The notes beneath the pieces were generated by a model that was given only the letters and a program-made list of their open reading frames with translations, was not told where the DNA came from and ran no database searches. This document shows, piece by piece, positions 1 through 5,618 of a stretch of 11,309 nt of DNA. The stretch is from NCBI GenBank assembly GCA_018819165.1, contig JAHJQP010000115.1, forward strand, positions 1-11,309. The letters run 5' to 3'. This DNA is from Pseudomonadota bacterium. Its GTDB lineage: Bacteria; Desulfobacterota; Syntrophia; Syntrophales; UBA5619. The position numbers were made by a program, and so were the translations under genes. Each line of letters opens with the position of its first letter. The stretch's first letter is position 1.

Positions 1-144
1 CCTGATCTTGAACCGTTTGACGATGTCCTTATACAGGATGGACTGCAGAAGCGTGCTTAGGTAATCACGCCGATCGATCTTCTTGAGCAGGGGCTCCGGA
101 TAGCCTCCTTGCTCTGCGTACGCATTTAGAGCATCCCTTTTTTC

Positions 145-171
145 TTGACACAGTAGCGCATATAGTTGTAT
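145..171 (+). promoter_or_regulatory. Candidate promoter of the marR-hgcAB operon
   Basis: A perfect -35 hexamer TTGACA is at 145-150. The best -10-like hexamer at usable distance is TTGTAT at 166-171 (spacer 15), so the -10 is weak. Transcription from here would begin almost at the ATG at 181, implying a leaderless or nearly leaderless regulator mRNA, in line with the absence of a Shine-Dalgarno sequence before that ATG. No other promoter is apparent before hgcA, so this would serve the whole operon. The weak -10 makes the call tentative. Confidence 0.3.
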
Positions 172-179
172 GGCACAAC
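165..179. promoter_or_regulatory. Inverted repeat, probable MarR operator
   Basis: GTTGT (165-169) and ACAAC (175-179) are perfect inverted half-sites around a 5-base centre, ending just before the ATG at 181. TTG(N)CAA-type palindromes of this size are typical binding sites of MarR-family dimers. The site overlaps the putative -10 and transcription start, so a bound regulator would block its own operon. Autoregulation is inferred from the position, not shown. Confidence 0.4.
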
Positions 180-180
180 C

Positions 181-645
181 ATGTCAACGAATCTCGATAA
201 GAGCGGCCGGGAACTCTTGGAAATCATCATGGGGCTTTCCCGGGAAATACGGTGCTGCAGCCGGGACGAGGCGATCTGCCAGGACGTCACATTCCATCAG
301 TTCATGATCCTGGACGCCGTCGCGAAAAAGGGGGAACTGGGGCTGGCGGAGCTTCACGGGATCCTTTCCGTGGAGAAAAGCACGACCACCCGTCTGGTGA
401 ATCCGCTGATCCAAAAGGGCCTCTTGAAACGTGACAGGGCAACGCACGATTCCCGGGCGGCAAGGCTCACCTTGACGGAAGAAGGGAGGGAGACCCACCG
501 GAGGGTCTGGCTGTGCCTGGCGGGGTTTTTCCAAAACATGACCCGGCACATCCCGGAAGCGCATAGGAAGGCGGTCTTGGAATCGGTCAGTGTGTTTACG
601 GAGGCCATGAGAAAGGCCGCCGTCGCGTGCCGGTGTTGTGAATAA
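181..645 (+). CDS. MarR-family transcriptional regulator with cysteine clusters, first gene of the hgcAB operon
   Basis: A 154-residue protein of normal MarR length. The winged helix-turn-helix spans about residues 38-105: the segment LAELHGILSVEKSTTTRLV is the recognition helix region, and RATHDSRAARLTLTEEG is the beta-wing with the usual D-x-R-x-x-x-LT pattern. The ATG at 181 is chosen over the TTG at 166 because residues before it lie inside the palindrome. There is no ribosome binding site at either. Unusual for the family are seven cysteines, several grouped: Cys25-Cys26, Cys33, and a C-terminal CRCC at 150-153. Such thiols could bind a soft metal or metalloid (Hg, As, Cd) or sense redox. 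The gene ends 16 bp before hgcA and has no terminator, so I infer that it controls mercury methylation genes. Thiol sensing is inference, while the MarR fold is secure. Confidence 0.85.
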   Translation: MSTNLDKSGRELLEIIMGLSREIRCCSRDEAICQDVTFHQFMILDAVAKKGELGLAELHGILSVEKSTTTRLVNPLIQKGLLKRDRATHDSRAARLTLTEEGRETHRRVWLCLAGFFQNMTRHIPEAHRKAVLESVSVFTEAMRKAAVACRCCE

Positions 646-646
646 T

Positions 647-654
647 GGAGGAGG
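647..654 (+). promoter_or_regulatory. Strong ribosome binding site deciding the hgcA start
   Basis: GGAGGAGG lies 7 bases before the ATG at 662 and directly follows the marR stop. A GTG at 638 is in the same frame but would place the start inside marR and upstream of this site, so the ATG at 662 is preferred. Confidence 0.75.
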
Positions 655-661
655 ATGGGTT

Positions 662-1825
662 ATGAATCAAACCGATCAACCTTCTTGTCAAAAAGAAGAG
701 ACAATCGTTTTCCCGACCTATTCCGGTTCCACCTGCTGCTCGAGCGGGATCGGTGAAGCCCAGCCGGACCGACCGCGCCTCGACCAGGATTTCGTGATCG
801 GGTCTGTTTCGACGCCGGCCGGGAGCGTGCCTCGGGTATCGTCCCAACTGGAATGGCGGGACCACTGGGGAACCGTCAAAGCCCGCTGGGGAGTCGGCCG
901 GATGGATTATGCCGTCGATCCGGGCCTGTATGCCCTGGGGAACCCGGATCGGGAGTCGCCCGTCCTGGTATCGGCCAATTACAAGATGAGCTTCGACGAG
1001 CTGCGGAGCGCCCTGCCCGGCAGGGATCTCTGGATCCTGGCGCTCGACACGAAGGGGATCAACGTCTGGTGCGCCGCCGGAAAGGGGACCTTCGGCACGG
1101 AGGAGCTGGTCCAAAGGATCGAATCGAGCGGCCTGAATCAGGTCGTCAGCCACCGGTCGTTGATCCTCCCCCAGTTGGGGGCGCCGGGCGTAGCCGCCCA
1201 CACGGTCAAGAAGCGCTCCGGATTCGGCGTCCGCTTCGGTCCCATCAATGCCAGGGATCTCCCGGCTTATATGGATGCCGGTTTCAAGGCCACCTCAGAG
1301 ATGCGACTCAAGACCTTCGCCCTCCGGGAGAGGGCCGTCCTGATTCCCGTGGAGCTGGTCGAGACGATTAAACCGTCCCTGATCATCGCGCCCGTCCTGT
1401 TTCTCCTCGGCGGCATCGGCGGTCCTGCCGGTTTCTGGGCGAATGCCCTTAATGACGGCTCCTTTGCCGTCTTGGCGTTTCTGAGTGCGATCGTGGGGGG
1501 GGCGGTGATCCATCCCCTTCTATTGCCGCATCTTCCCGGACGGGCGTTTTCGGCGAAGGGCCTGTGGCTCGGGGCGGCCGTCGCGCTCGCGGTTCTTTTC
1601 CTGCAGGGGTCCGATTGGTCGACGTGGGCGGCGCGTTTCGGCGCCCTGGCGTGGCTGCTGATCATCCCGGCCGTCACGGCCTACCTGGCCATGAATTTCA
1701 CCGGGTGTTCTACCTATACCTCCCTCTCCGGGGTGAAGCGGGAGATGCAGTGGGCCCTTCCCCTGGAGATCGGCATGGGGGTAAGCGGGTTTGCCATTTG
1801 GATCGCGTCGCGCGCGATTGCGTAG
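662..1825 (+). CDS. hgcA: HgcA, corrinoid-binding membrane protein of mercury methylation
   Basis: HgcA carries the methyl group on a protein-bound corrinoid and passes it to Hg(II), producing methylmercury. The 387-residue protein shows the family signature NVWCAAGK at residues 134-141 in the cap helix of the corrinoid domain. Cys137 corresponds to the cobalt-coordinating Cys93 of Pseudodesulfovibrio mercurii ND132. The conserved entry WGVGRMDYAVDPGLYALG is at about 76-93. The C-terminal half holds about five membrane helices (approximately 239-258, 266-288, 300-315, 324-343, 367-384), with the family block MNFTGCSTYTSLSGVKREM at 344-362. The whole frame is intact, including across a G8 tract at 1495-1502. 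The N-terminus is about 44 residues longer before the cap helix than in ND132 and contains Cys9, Cys25 and Cys26. HgcA differs from its distant relative, the CFeSP large subunit AcsC, in having the membrane part and this cysteine. The gene is followed by hgcB after 10 bp. Confidence 0.96.
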   Translation: MNQTDQPSCQKEETIVFPTYSGSTCCSSGIGEAQPDRPRLDQDFVIGSVSTPAGSVPRVSSQLEWRDHWGTVKARWGVGRMDYAVDPGLYALGNPDRESPVLVSANYKMSFDELRSALPGRDLWILALDTKGINVWCAAGKGTFGTEELVQRIESSGLNQVVSHRSLILPQLGAPGVAAHTVKKRSGFGVRFGPINARDLPAYMDAGFKATSEMRLKTFALRERAVLIPVELVETIKPSLIIAPVLFLLGGIGGPAGFWANALNDGSFAVLAFLSAIVGGAVIHPLLLPHLPGRAFSAKGLWLGAAVALAVLFLQGSDWSTWAARFGALAWLLIIPAVTAYLAMNFTGCSTYTSLSGVKREMQWALPLEIGMGVSGFAIWIASRAIA

Positions 1826-1835
1826 GGGACTGAAG

Positions 1836-2165
1836 ATGAATCAGCTGACTTACTTAAAAGATGTCGTTACCCTGAAACTCGATGAGAAGAAATGCACCGG
1901 CTGCGGGATGTGCCTGGAGGTCTGTCCGCACGGGGTGCTCAAAATGAATACCGGGCACGTCGAGATCCGGAATCGGGACGCGTGCATGGAGTGCGGCGCC
2001 TGCAGCCGGAATTGTCCGTTCGAAGCCGTTTCCGTGCAGACCGGGGTCGGCTGTGCGGCGGCCGTGATCAACGCCATGCTGGGCAAGACGGATGCCGCTT
2101 GTTGCTGTACCGCTTCACCCGAGTGTTCGCCACCCGCAGCGAATGAGAAGGGCTGCTGCGGGTAG
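1836..2165 (+). CDS. hgcB: HgcB, 2[4Fe-4S] ferredoxin partner of HgcA with extended cysteine-rich tail
   Basis: HgcB is thought to reduce the HgcA corrinoid to Co(I) and to deliver Hg(II) by thiol exchange. The 109-residue protein has two complete cluster motifs: Cys20-x2-Cys23-x2-Cys26-x3-Cys30-Pro and Cys50-x2-Cys53-x2-Cys56-x3-Cys60-Pro. Cys73 (GVGCAAAVINAML) matches the strictly conserved lone cysteine of the family, and the terminal pair Cys107-Cys108 matches the C-terminal vicinal pair. Between these the tail carries a further CCC (89-91) and Cys97, giving six thiols in the last 21 residues. The tail is longer than in the roughly 95-residue ND132 protein. The ATG at 1836 is chosen because it gives the standard N-terminus and follows GGGGA at 1826-1830. 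The longer open frame from 1791 lies inside hgcA. The tight spacing to hgcA indicates co-transcription. Confidence 0.95.
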   Translation: MNQLTYLKDVVTLKLDEKKCTGCGMCLEVCPHGVLKMNTGHVEIRNRDACMECGACSRNCPFEAVSVQTGVGCAAAVINAMLGKTDAACCCTASPECSPPAANEKGCCG

Positions 2166-2202
2166 GGGTCAGTTCATCACTATCCGTTCCATTTTTTCCC
2201 GG

Positions 2203-2231
2203 TGGCAAACATCGCCGTTCCGGGATATGAT
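2203..2231 (+). promoter_or_regulatory. Weak candidate promoter upstream of the QueG-like gene
   Basis: In the 170-bp gap after hgcB, TATGAT at 2226-2231 is a good -10 hexamer, but the paired -35 (TGGCAA, 17-base spacer) matches consensus at only three of six positions. A small GC-rich hairpin (CGGGG/CCCCG with loop GCGT, 2302-2315) stands just before the AGGGAGGT ribosome site at 2323-2330. No rho-independent terminator is visible after hgcB, so read-through from hgcAB remains possible. Confidence 0.2.
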
Positions 2232-2335
2232 CGCCCGTGTAATCGTTCCCGGCCGTACCGCTTTTTGTTTTGGGGGCTGTCGGGAAACGGGTGTTTATCA
2301 ACGGGGGCGTCCCCGGACGATCAGGGAGGTGAACC

Positions 2336-3220
2336 ATGGGGGAGACGGCGAGGGGGAAGAACGACGCGGCGGAGCGGATTCGGGATTGTATAGTCAAATA
2401 TGTGGCGTCCGACGAGAACAGCCTGCATCTCGAAGGCGGCCGGGAACCGGCGTGGGAGGAACCGATCGTCGGTTTCTCTCGCGGCGACGATCCGCTGTAT
2501 CAGGGCTTCAAGGAGGATATCGGCCCGTTCCACTGGACGCCGGCGGAGATCTTCTCCGCAACGTTTCCCGATGTCCAGGCCGGGCCCGGCGAACTGACCG
2601 TGATCAGCTGGATCCTGCCGCAGACGAAGCGGACCATCCTCGACAACAGCAAGGAAACGGCCGTTTCCGCCGAACGGTGGGCGCGATCGCGCAAGTACGG
2701 GGAGGAGTTCAACGTCAAGCTGCGCGACCATGTGGCGGCGTTTCTCCGGGAGGCCGGCCACGAAGCGGTCGCCCCGATGAACTCGCCCGGCTGGCAATGG
2801 GAAAAATCCGAGCGCTACGGGTTCGCCTCCTCCTGGTCGGAGCGTCATGCGGCCTACGCCTGCGGCCTTGGGACATTCGGGCTGTGCGACGGCCTGATTA
2901 CCCCGAGGGGAAAGGCGATGCGCTGCGGCTCCGTGGTGGCCAGGATCGCCGTCCCTCCGCCGGAGAGACCCTACGAAGACCGCCATGCGTACTGTCTCTT
3001 CTTTTTCGACGGAAGCTGCGGCAAATGTGCGCAACGGTGTCCGGCGGACGCGATCACAAAAGAGGAGGGGCACGACAAGAAAAAATGCCACCGCTATGTC
3101 CACGACGTCTCGTCGAAAGAGATTCGGTCCCGGTTCGGCTTTGAAACCACCGGCTGCGGCCTCTGCCAGGCCGGCGTCCCCTGCGAGGCGAAAATACCGA
3201 TTCCCGGATGGACCGGATAA
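2336..3220 (+). CDS. QueG-like (epoxyqueuosine reductase-related) double [4Fe-4S] reductase
   Basis: A 294-residue soluble protein of the family that includes epoxyqueuosine reductase QueG and is related to reductive dehalogenases, whose characterised members use cobalamin and two [4Fe-4S] clusters. The central block ERHAAYACGLGTFGL (169-183) followed by DGLITPRGKAMRCGSVVARI (185-204) matches the conserved cofactor-pocket region. The C-terminal part is a ferredoxin-type module: Cys228-x2-Cys231-x3-Cys235-Pro, then Cys251, Cys274, Cys277 and Cys283, enough for two clusters. The start is supported by AGGGAGGT 5 bases before the ATG. The N-terminal 120 residues and the C-terminus differ from true QueG: the CGLCQAGVPCE ending is shortened, and there are no HEAT repeats. 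Real queuosine function is therefore doubtful, and the exact substrate is unknown. Its place behind hgcAB suggests, without proof, a link to corrinoid redox chemistry. Confidence 0.7.
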   Translation: MGETARGKNDAAERIRDCIVKYVASDENSLHLEGGREPAWEEPIVGFSRGDDPLYQGFKEDIGPFHWTPAEIFSATFPDVQAGPGELTVISWILPQTKRTILDNSKETAVSAERWARSRKYGEEFNVKLRDHVAAFLREAGHEAVAPMNSPGWQWEKSERYGFASSWSERHAAYACGLGTFGLCDGLITPRGKAMRCGSVVARIAVPPPERPYEDRHAYCLFFFDGSCGKCAQRCPADAITKEEGHDKKKCHRYVHDVSSKEIRSRFGFETTGCGLCQAGVPCEAKIPIPGWTG

Positions 3221-3285
3221 TTTAGGATTACCTCACGGCGCGGCCTCGGGGATGCGGCGTTGTACGTCATCGTCTGGATGGTCCG

Positions 3286-3314
3286 TTGACAATCCGGCCA
3301 GTCGGTCTTACAAT
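3286..3314 (+). promoter_or_regulatory. Sigma70-type promoter of nifUS
   Basis: TTGACA at 3286-3291 and TACAAT at 3309-3314 are separated by exactly 17 bases, close to an ideal vegetative promoter. Start of transcription is expected near 3321, giving a leader of about 175 bases that contains the inverted-repeat element at 3343-3487. I see no sigma54 (-24/-12) signal, so control is unlike that of classical nitrogen-fixation nifUS. Confidence 0.65.
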
Positions 3315-3342
3315 AGGCTTGAAGTCCGTAAGGAAGCAAACG

Positions 3343-3487
3343 CCTTGAATTGTGGACGGCTTCGTAAAAAGTCCGCAGGCAAGGCGCGCAAATCCTGAGG
3401 AATGAGACGTACTGTTTTGTACGCCGCAGTGACGAAGGATGCAGCGCAACGCAGCATCCGGGCTGTTTACGTAGCCGTCAATTAAGG
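3343..3487. repeat. Interspersed repeat-like element with imperfect terminal inverted repeats
   Basis: The left arm 3343-3375 and the right arm 3459-3487 are inverted copies: 26 bases pair, with 3 substitutions and 3 single-arm bases. The shared core is ACGGCT.CGTAAA. Inside lie two further hairpins: GTAC...GTAC around TGTTTT (3409-3422) and GGATGC-A-GCG-CAA-CGC-A-GCATCC (3437-3459). There is no room for a transposase. The form resembles a MITE or REP-like element, and I recall similar TACGTAAAAAGTC-like ends scattered between genes in deltaproteobacterial genomes. The right end supplies part of the nifU ribosome site (AAGGAG, 3484-3489). In the nifU leader RNA the whole element could fold into one long imperfect hairpin. 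Confidence 0.65.
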
Positions 3488-3495
3488 AGCGAATG

Positions 3496-4320
3496 ATGTG
3501 GGAATACACGGAGAAGGTCAGGGAACATTTTCTCAACCCCCGGAATGTCGGGGAAGTGGAAAATCCGGACGGCGTTGCCGAGGTCGGTTCCATCGCCTGC
3601 GGGGACGCCCTGAAGCTTTCCTTCAAACTCGATGAGAACAAACGGATCAAGGAGGCGAAATTCAAGACCTTCGGCTGTGCCAGCGCCATTGCGTCCTCTT
3701 CGGCGCTCACCGAGCTGATCAAGGGGATGACGCTGGAGGAGGCCATGAAGGTGAGCAATCAGGACATCGCCGCTTACCTCGGCGGCCTGCCCCAGGAAAA
3801 GATGCACTGCAGCGTCATGGGGAAGGAGGCCCTCGAAAAGGCGATCGAAAATTACCAGGGGGCGCCGGCAAAGGAGACGGGGGCGCAGATCATCTGCGAG
3901 TGTTTCGGGGTGACGGACCGGGAGATCGAGCGGGCCGTCCGGGAAAACAACCTCACGACGGTCGAGGAGGTGACGAATTACACCAAGGCGGGCGGCGGCT
4001 GCGGCAACTGCCATGACGCCATCCGGCAGATCATCGAGCGGGTGAGGGCCGAGGCTAAACCGGCGGTGCGGCCGAAGCTGACCACCATCCAGAAGATCCG
4101 GATGATCGAGGAAGCCCTCGAGCGGGAAATCAGGCCGTCCCTGAAGCATGACGGCGGCGATATCGAACTCATCGACGTCGTCGGCAACCGCGTCCTGGTA
4201 GCCACGCGGGGCGCCTGCGCCGTATGCAAGGCGTCCGACATCACCCTGAAGCATTTCGTCGAGGCGAAACTCCGGGAGCTGGTTTCACCCGATTTGATCA
4301 TCGAGGAGGTGGCCCCATGA
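3496..4320 (+). CDS. nifU: NifU, three-domain iron-sulfur cluster scaffold
   Basis: NifU assembles [2Fe-2S] and [4Fe-4S] clusters on itself with sulfur from NifS and passes them to target proteins. All three domains are present in 274 residues. The IscU-like domain has the ligand cysteines Cys35 (ACGD), Cys61 (GCAS) and Cys105 (HCSV). The central BFD-like [2Fe-2S] domain has Cys134-x-Cys136 and Cys169-x2-Cys172 (GGGCGNC). The C-terminal Nfu domain has HDGGDIELIDV (219-229) and the cluster pair Cys241-x2-Cys244. The start at 3496 (MWEYTEKVREHF) is preferred over the ATG at 3493: it lies 6 rather than 3 bases from AAGGAG and matches the family N-terminus. The gene overlaps nifS by 4 bp. No nitrogenase genes are nearby, so a general Fe-S supply role is likely, as in other anaerobes. 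Confidence 0.94.
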   Translation: MWEYTEKVREHFLNPRNVGEVENPDGVAEVGSIACGDALKLSFKLDENKRIKEAKFKTFGCASAIASSSALTELIKGMTLEEAMKVSNQDIAAYLGGLPQEKMHCSVMGKEALEKAIENYQGAPAKETGAQIICECFGVTDREIERAVRENNLTTVEEVTNYTKAGGGCGNCHDAIRQIIERVRAEAKPAVRPKLTTIQKIRMIEEALEREIRPSLKHDGGDIELIDVVGNRVLVATRGACAVCKASDITLKHFVEAKLRELVSPDLIIEEVAP

Positions 4321-5498
4321 AAATCGTTTATCTGGACAACAATGCCACGACCCAGGCGGCCCCGGAGGTCATGGAGGCGATGCTGCCCTATTTCCACGAC
4401 CTTTACGGCAACCCCTCCAGCATGCATTCCTTCGGCGGCCAGGTCGCCCGGAAACTCCGCGAGGCGCGCGAACAGGTCGCGACGCTCATCGGCGCATTGC
4501 CGGACGAGATCATCTTCACGAGTTGCGGCACGGAGAGCGACAACGCCGCCATCCGCTCGGCCCTGGCAACGCATCCCGAAAGGCGCCACATCGTGACCAG
4601 CCGGGTCGAGCATCCCGCCATCAAGTCCCTCTGCGCCAATCTCGCCGGTCAGGGCTACCGGGTCACGGAACTGCCCGTGGACAAGAACGGCCTGTTGGAT
4701 ATGGAGCAGCTGGAAAGCAGCCTGACGCCTGACACGGCGGTGGTCAGCCTCATGTGGGCCAACAACGAGACGGGTGTCATCTTCCCCGTGGAGAAGGCCG
4801 CAGCATTGGCCCATGAACGGGGCATCCCGTTCCACACCGATGCGGTGCAGTCGACCGGCAAGATCCCGATCAACGTAAAGAAGAGCGCCATCGACATGCT
4901 CTCCATCTCCGGTCACAAACTCCACGCCCCCAAGGGGATCGGCGTGCTGTACGTCCGAAAGGGGACCAAGTTTTCCCCGTTTCTGATCGGGGGGCATCAG
5001 GAAAAGGGGCGCCGGGGCGGCACGGAGAACACCCCCAGCATCATCGGGCTGGGAAAGGCCTGCGAACTGGCGGCCCGCCACATGGAGACGGAAAACAAAG
5101 CGGTGAAGCGCCTGCGCGACAAGCTGGAGACGGCCCTTCTGGACGGCATCCCGCAAAGCCGGGTCAACGGTGACCTCTTTCAGCGCCTGCCCAATACGAC
5201 GAACATCAGCTTCGAGTTTGTCGAGGGAGAGGCCATTCTCCTGCTCATGAACGAATACGGCATCTGCGCCTCCTCCGGCTCGGCCTGCACCTCCGGATCC
5301 CTTCAGCCTTCCCATGTGCTGCGCGCCATGGGCGTTCCCTTTACCATGGCCCACGGATCAATCCGTTTCAGCCTGAGCATTTACAATAACGAAGAGGAGA
5401 TCGATTTTGTGATCGAAAAGTTGCCCCCCATCATCGAGAGGCTGCGCGGCATGTCCCCCTACTGGACTTCCGTTGCGCAGGCCTGCGTGAGCGCGTAA
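4317..5498 (+). CDS. nifS: NifS/IscS-type cysteine desulfurase
   Basis: A pyridoxal-phosphate enzyme that takes sulfur from cysteine as a persulfide and feeds NifU. The 393-residue protein has normal length and all key sites: YLDNNATT at 5-12, NPSS with the following MHSFG at 32-40, His99 (EHPAIKS), Asp175 (HTDAVQSTGK), the PLP lysine Lys201 in SGHKLHAPKG, and the sulfur-carrying Cys324 in CASSGSACTSG on the mobile loop typical of group I enzymes. The ATG at 4317 overlaps the nifU stop (ATGA) and has GGAGG about 7 bases before it. The open frame reaches further upstream (4224), but only inside nifU. The overlap implies translational coupling. The TAA is followed directly by a remnant of cysE, whose product would have served cysteine synthesis for this enzyme. 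Confidence 0.95.
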   Translation: MKIVYLDNNATTQAAPEVMEAMLPYFHDLYGNPSSMHSFGGQVARKLREAREQVATLIGALPDEIIFTSCGTESDNAAIRSALATHPERRHIVTSRVEHPAIKSLCANLAGQGYRVTELPVDKNGLLDMEQLESSLTPDTAVVSLMWANNETGVIFPVEKAAALAHERGIPFHTDAVQSTGKIPINVKKSAIDMLSISGHKLHAPKGIGVLYVRKGTKFSPFLIGGHQEKGRRGGTENTPSIIGLGKACELAARHMETENKAVKRLRDKLETALLDGIPQSRVNGDLFQRLPNTTNISFEFVEGEAILLLMNEYGICASSGSACTSGSLQPSHVLRAMGVPFTMAHGSIRFSLSIYNNEEEIDFVIEKLPPIIERLRGMSPYWTSVAQACVSA

Positions 5499-5519
5499 CG
5501 GAGCGGAAATCCCCTATCC

Positions 5520-5618
5520 GAGGCCACCATCCTGAGGGGCGAGACAGTGATCGGCGCCTGCTCGGTCATCGGCGGGACCCCAATAGCGAGCCATCGGGAA
5601 CCAAAGGAATCCGATTGA
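5520..5618 (+). pseudogene. Remnant of serine O-acetyltransferase (cysE), C-terminal beta-helix end
   Basis: Starting 21 bases after the nifS stop, and in the same frame as nifS, 32 codons read EATILRGETVIGACSVIGG then TPIASHREPKESD and a stop. The first part is the hexapeptide-repeat coil of bacterial serine acetyltransferases (compare the usual GATILGGETVIG..SVIGGN.W). All earlier parts, including the N-terminal helices and the start, are missing, and the stretch after SVIGG does not match the usual ending. A nifU-nifS-cysE order is common in anaerobes, so this looks like a deletion that fused the end of cysE to the end of nifS. The fragment has no ribosome site or start codon and is surely non-functional. 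Confidence 0.65.

Larger units (their letters stand above)
1..183 (-). pseudogene. C-terminal-side fragment of a DUF4143/AAA ATPase (truncated, runs off left edge)
   Basis: On the minus strand one frame is open from the left edge up to a TGA at 184-186. It reads ...ALNAYAEQGGYPEP, then LLKKIDRRDYLSTLLQ and SILYKDIVKRFKIR. This matches the usual core of the DUF4143 half of ATP-binding proteins, where a GG(Y/F)PE block is followed by R.YL...L...IL.(R/K)DI(V)(E/K)R. Such proteins normally carry a P-loop ATPase domain of some 200 residues before this point. Here the frame is closed by a stop only about 30 codons upstream of the GGYPE block, and no start codon with a ribosome site is visible. I infer a remnant cut off on its 5' side by whatever brought in, or rearranged, the adjacent regulator-hgcAB operon. 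The assignment rests on motif memory. The homologous part probably covers about 1-135, and the rest may be chance open frame. Confidence 0.45.

Noticed and set aside
638..661. GTG at 638 as the hgcA start
   Set aside because: It would overlap marR and precede the strong GGAGGAGG site. The ATG at 662 has ideal spacing.
662..1825. CFeSP large subunit (AcsC/CdhE) of the Wood-Ljungdahl pathway as alternative to HgcA
   Set aside because: The cap-helix NVWCAAGK cysteine, the C-terminal membrane helices and the neighbouring HgcB are specific to HgcA.
2092..3144. A 350-codon plus-strand frame overlapping hgcB and the QueG-like gene
   Set aside because: Arg/Gly-rich shadow sequence. The frame from 2336 has the ribosome site, cysteine motifs and conserved blocks.
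3343..3487. Insertion sequence with a transposase, or a CRISPR repeat
   Set aside because: Only about 145 bp with no coding capacity, a single inverted pair and no spacer-repeat periodicity.
4224..4316. Upstream extension of nifS into nifU
   Set aside because: The conserved NifS N-terminus (YLDNNATT) starts at once after the ATG at 4317, which has its own ribosome site and overlaps the nifU stop.
3978..5354. A 458-codon minus-strand open frame antisense to nifU/nifS
   Set aside because: It is the high-GC shadow of nifS and nifU, which carry full conserved motifs; the antisense protein shows no recognisable pattern.
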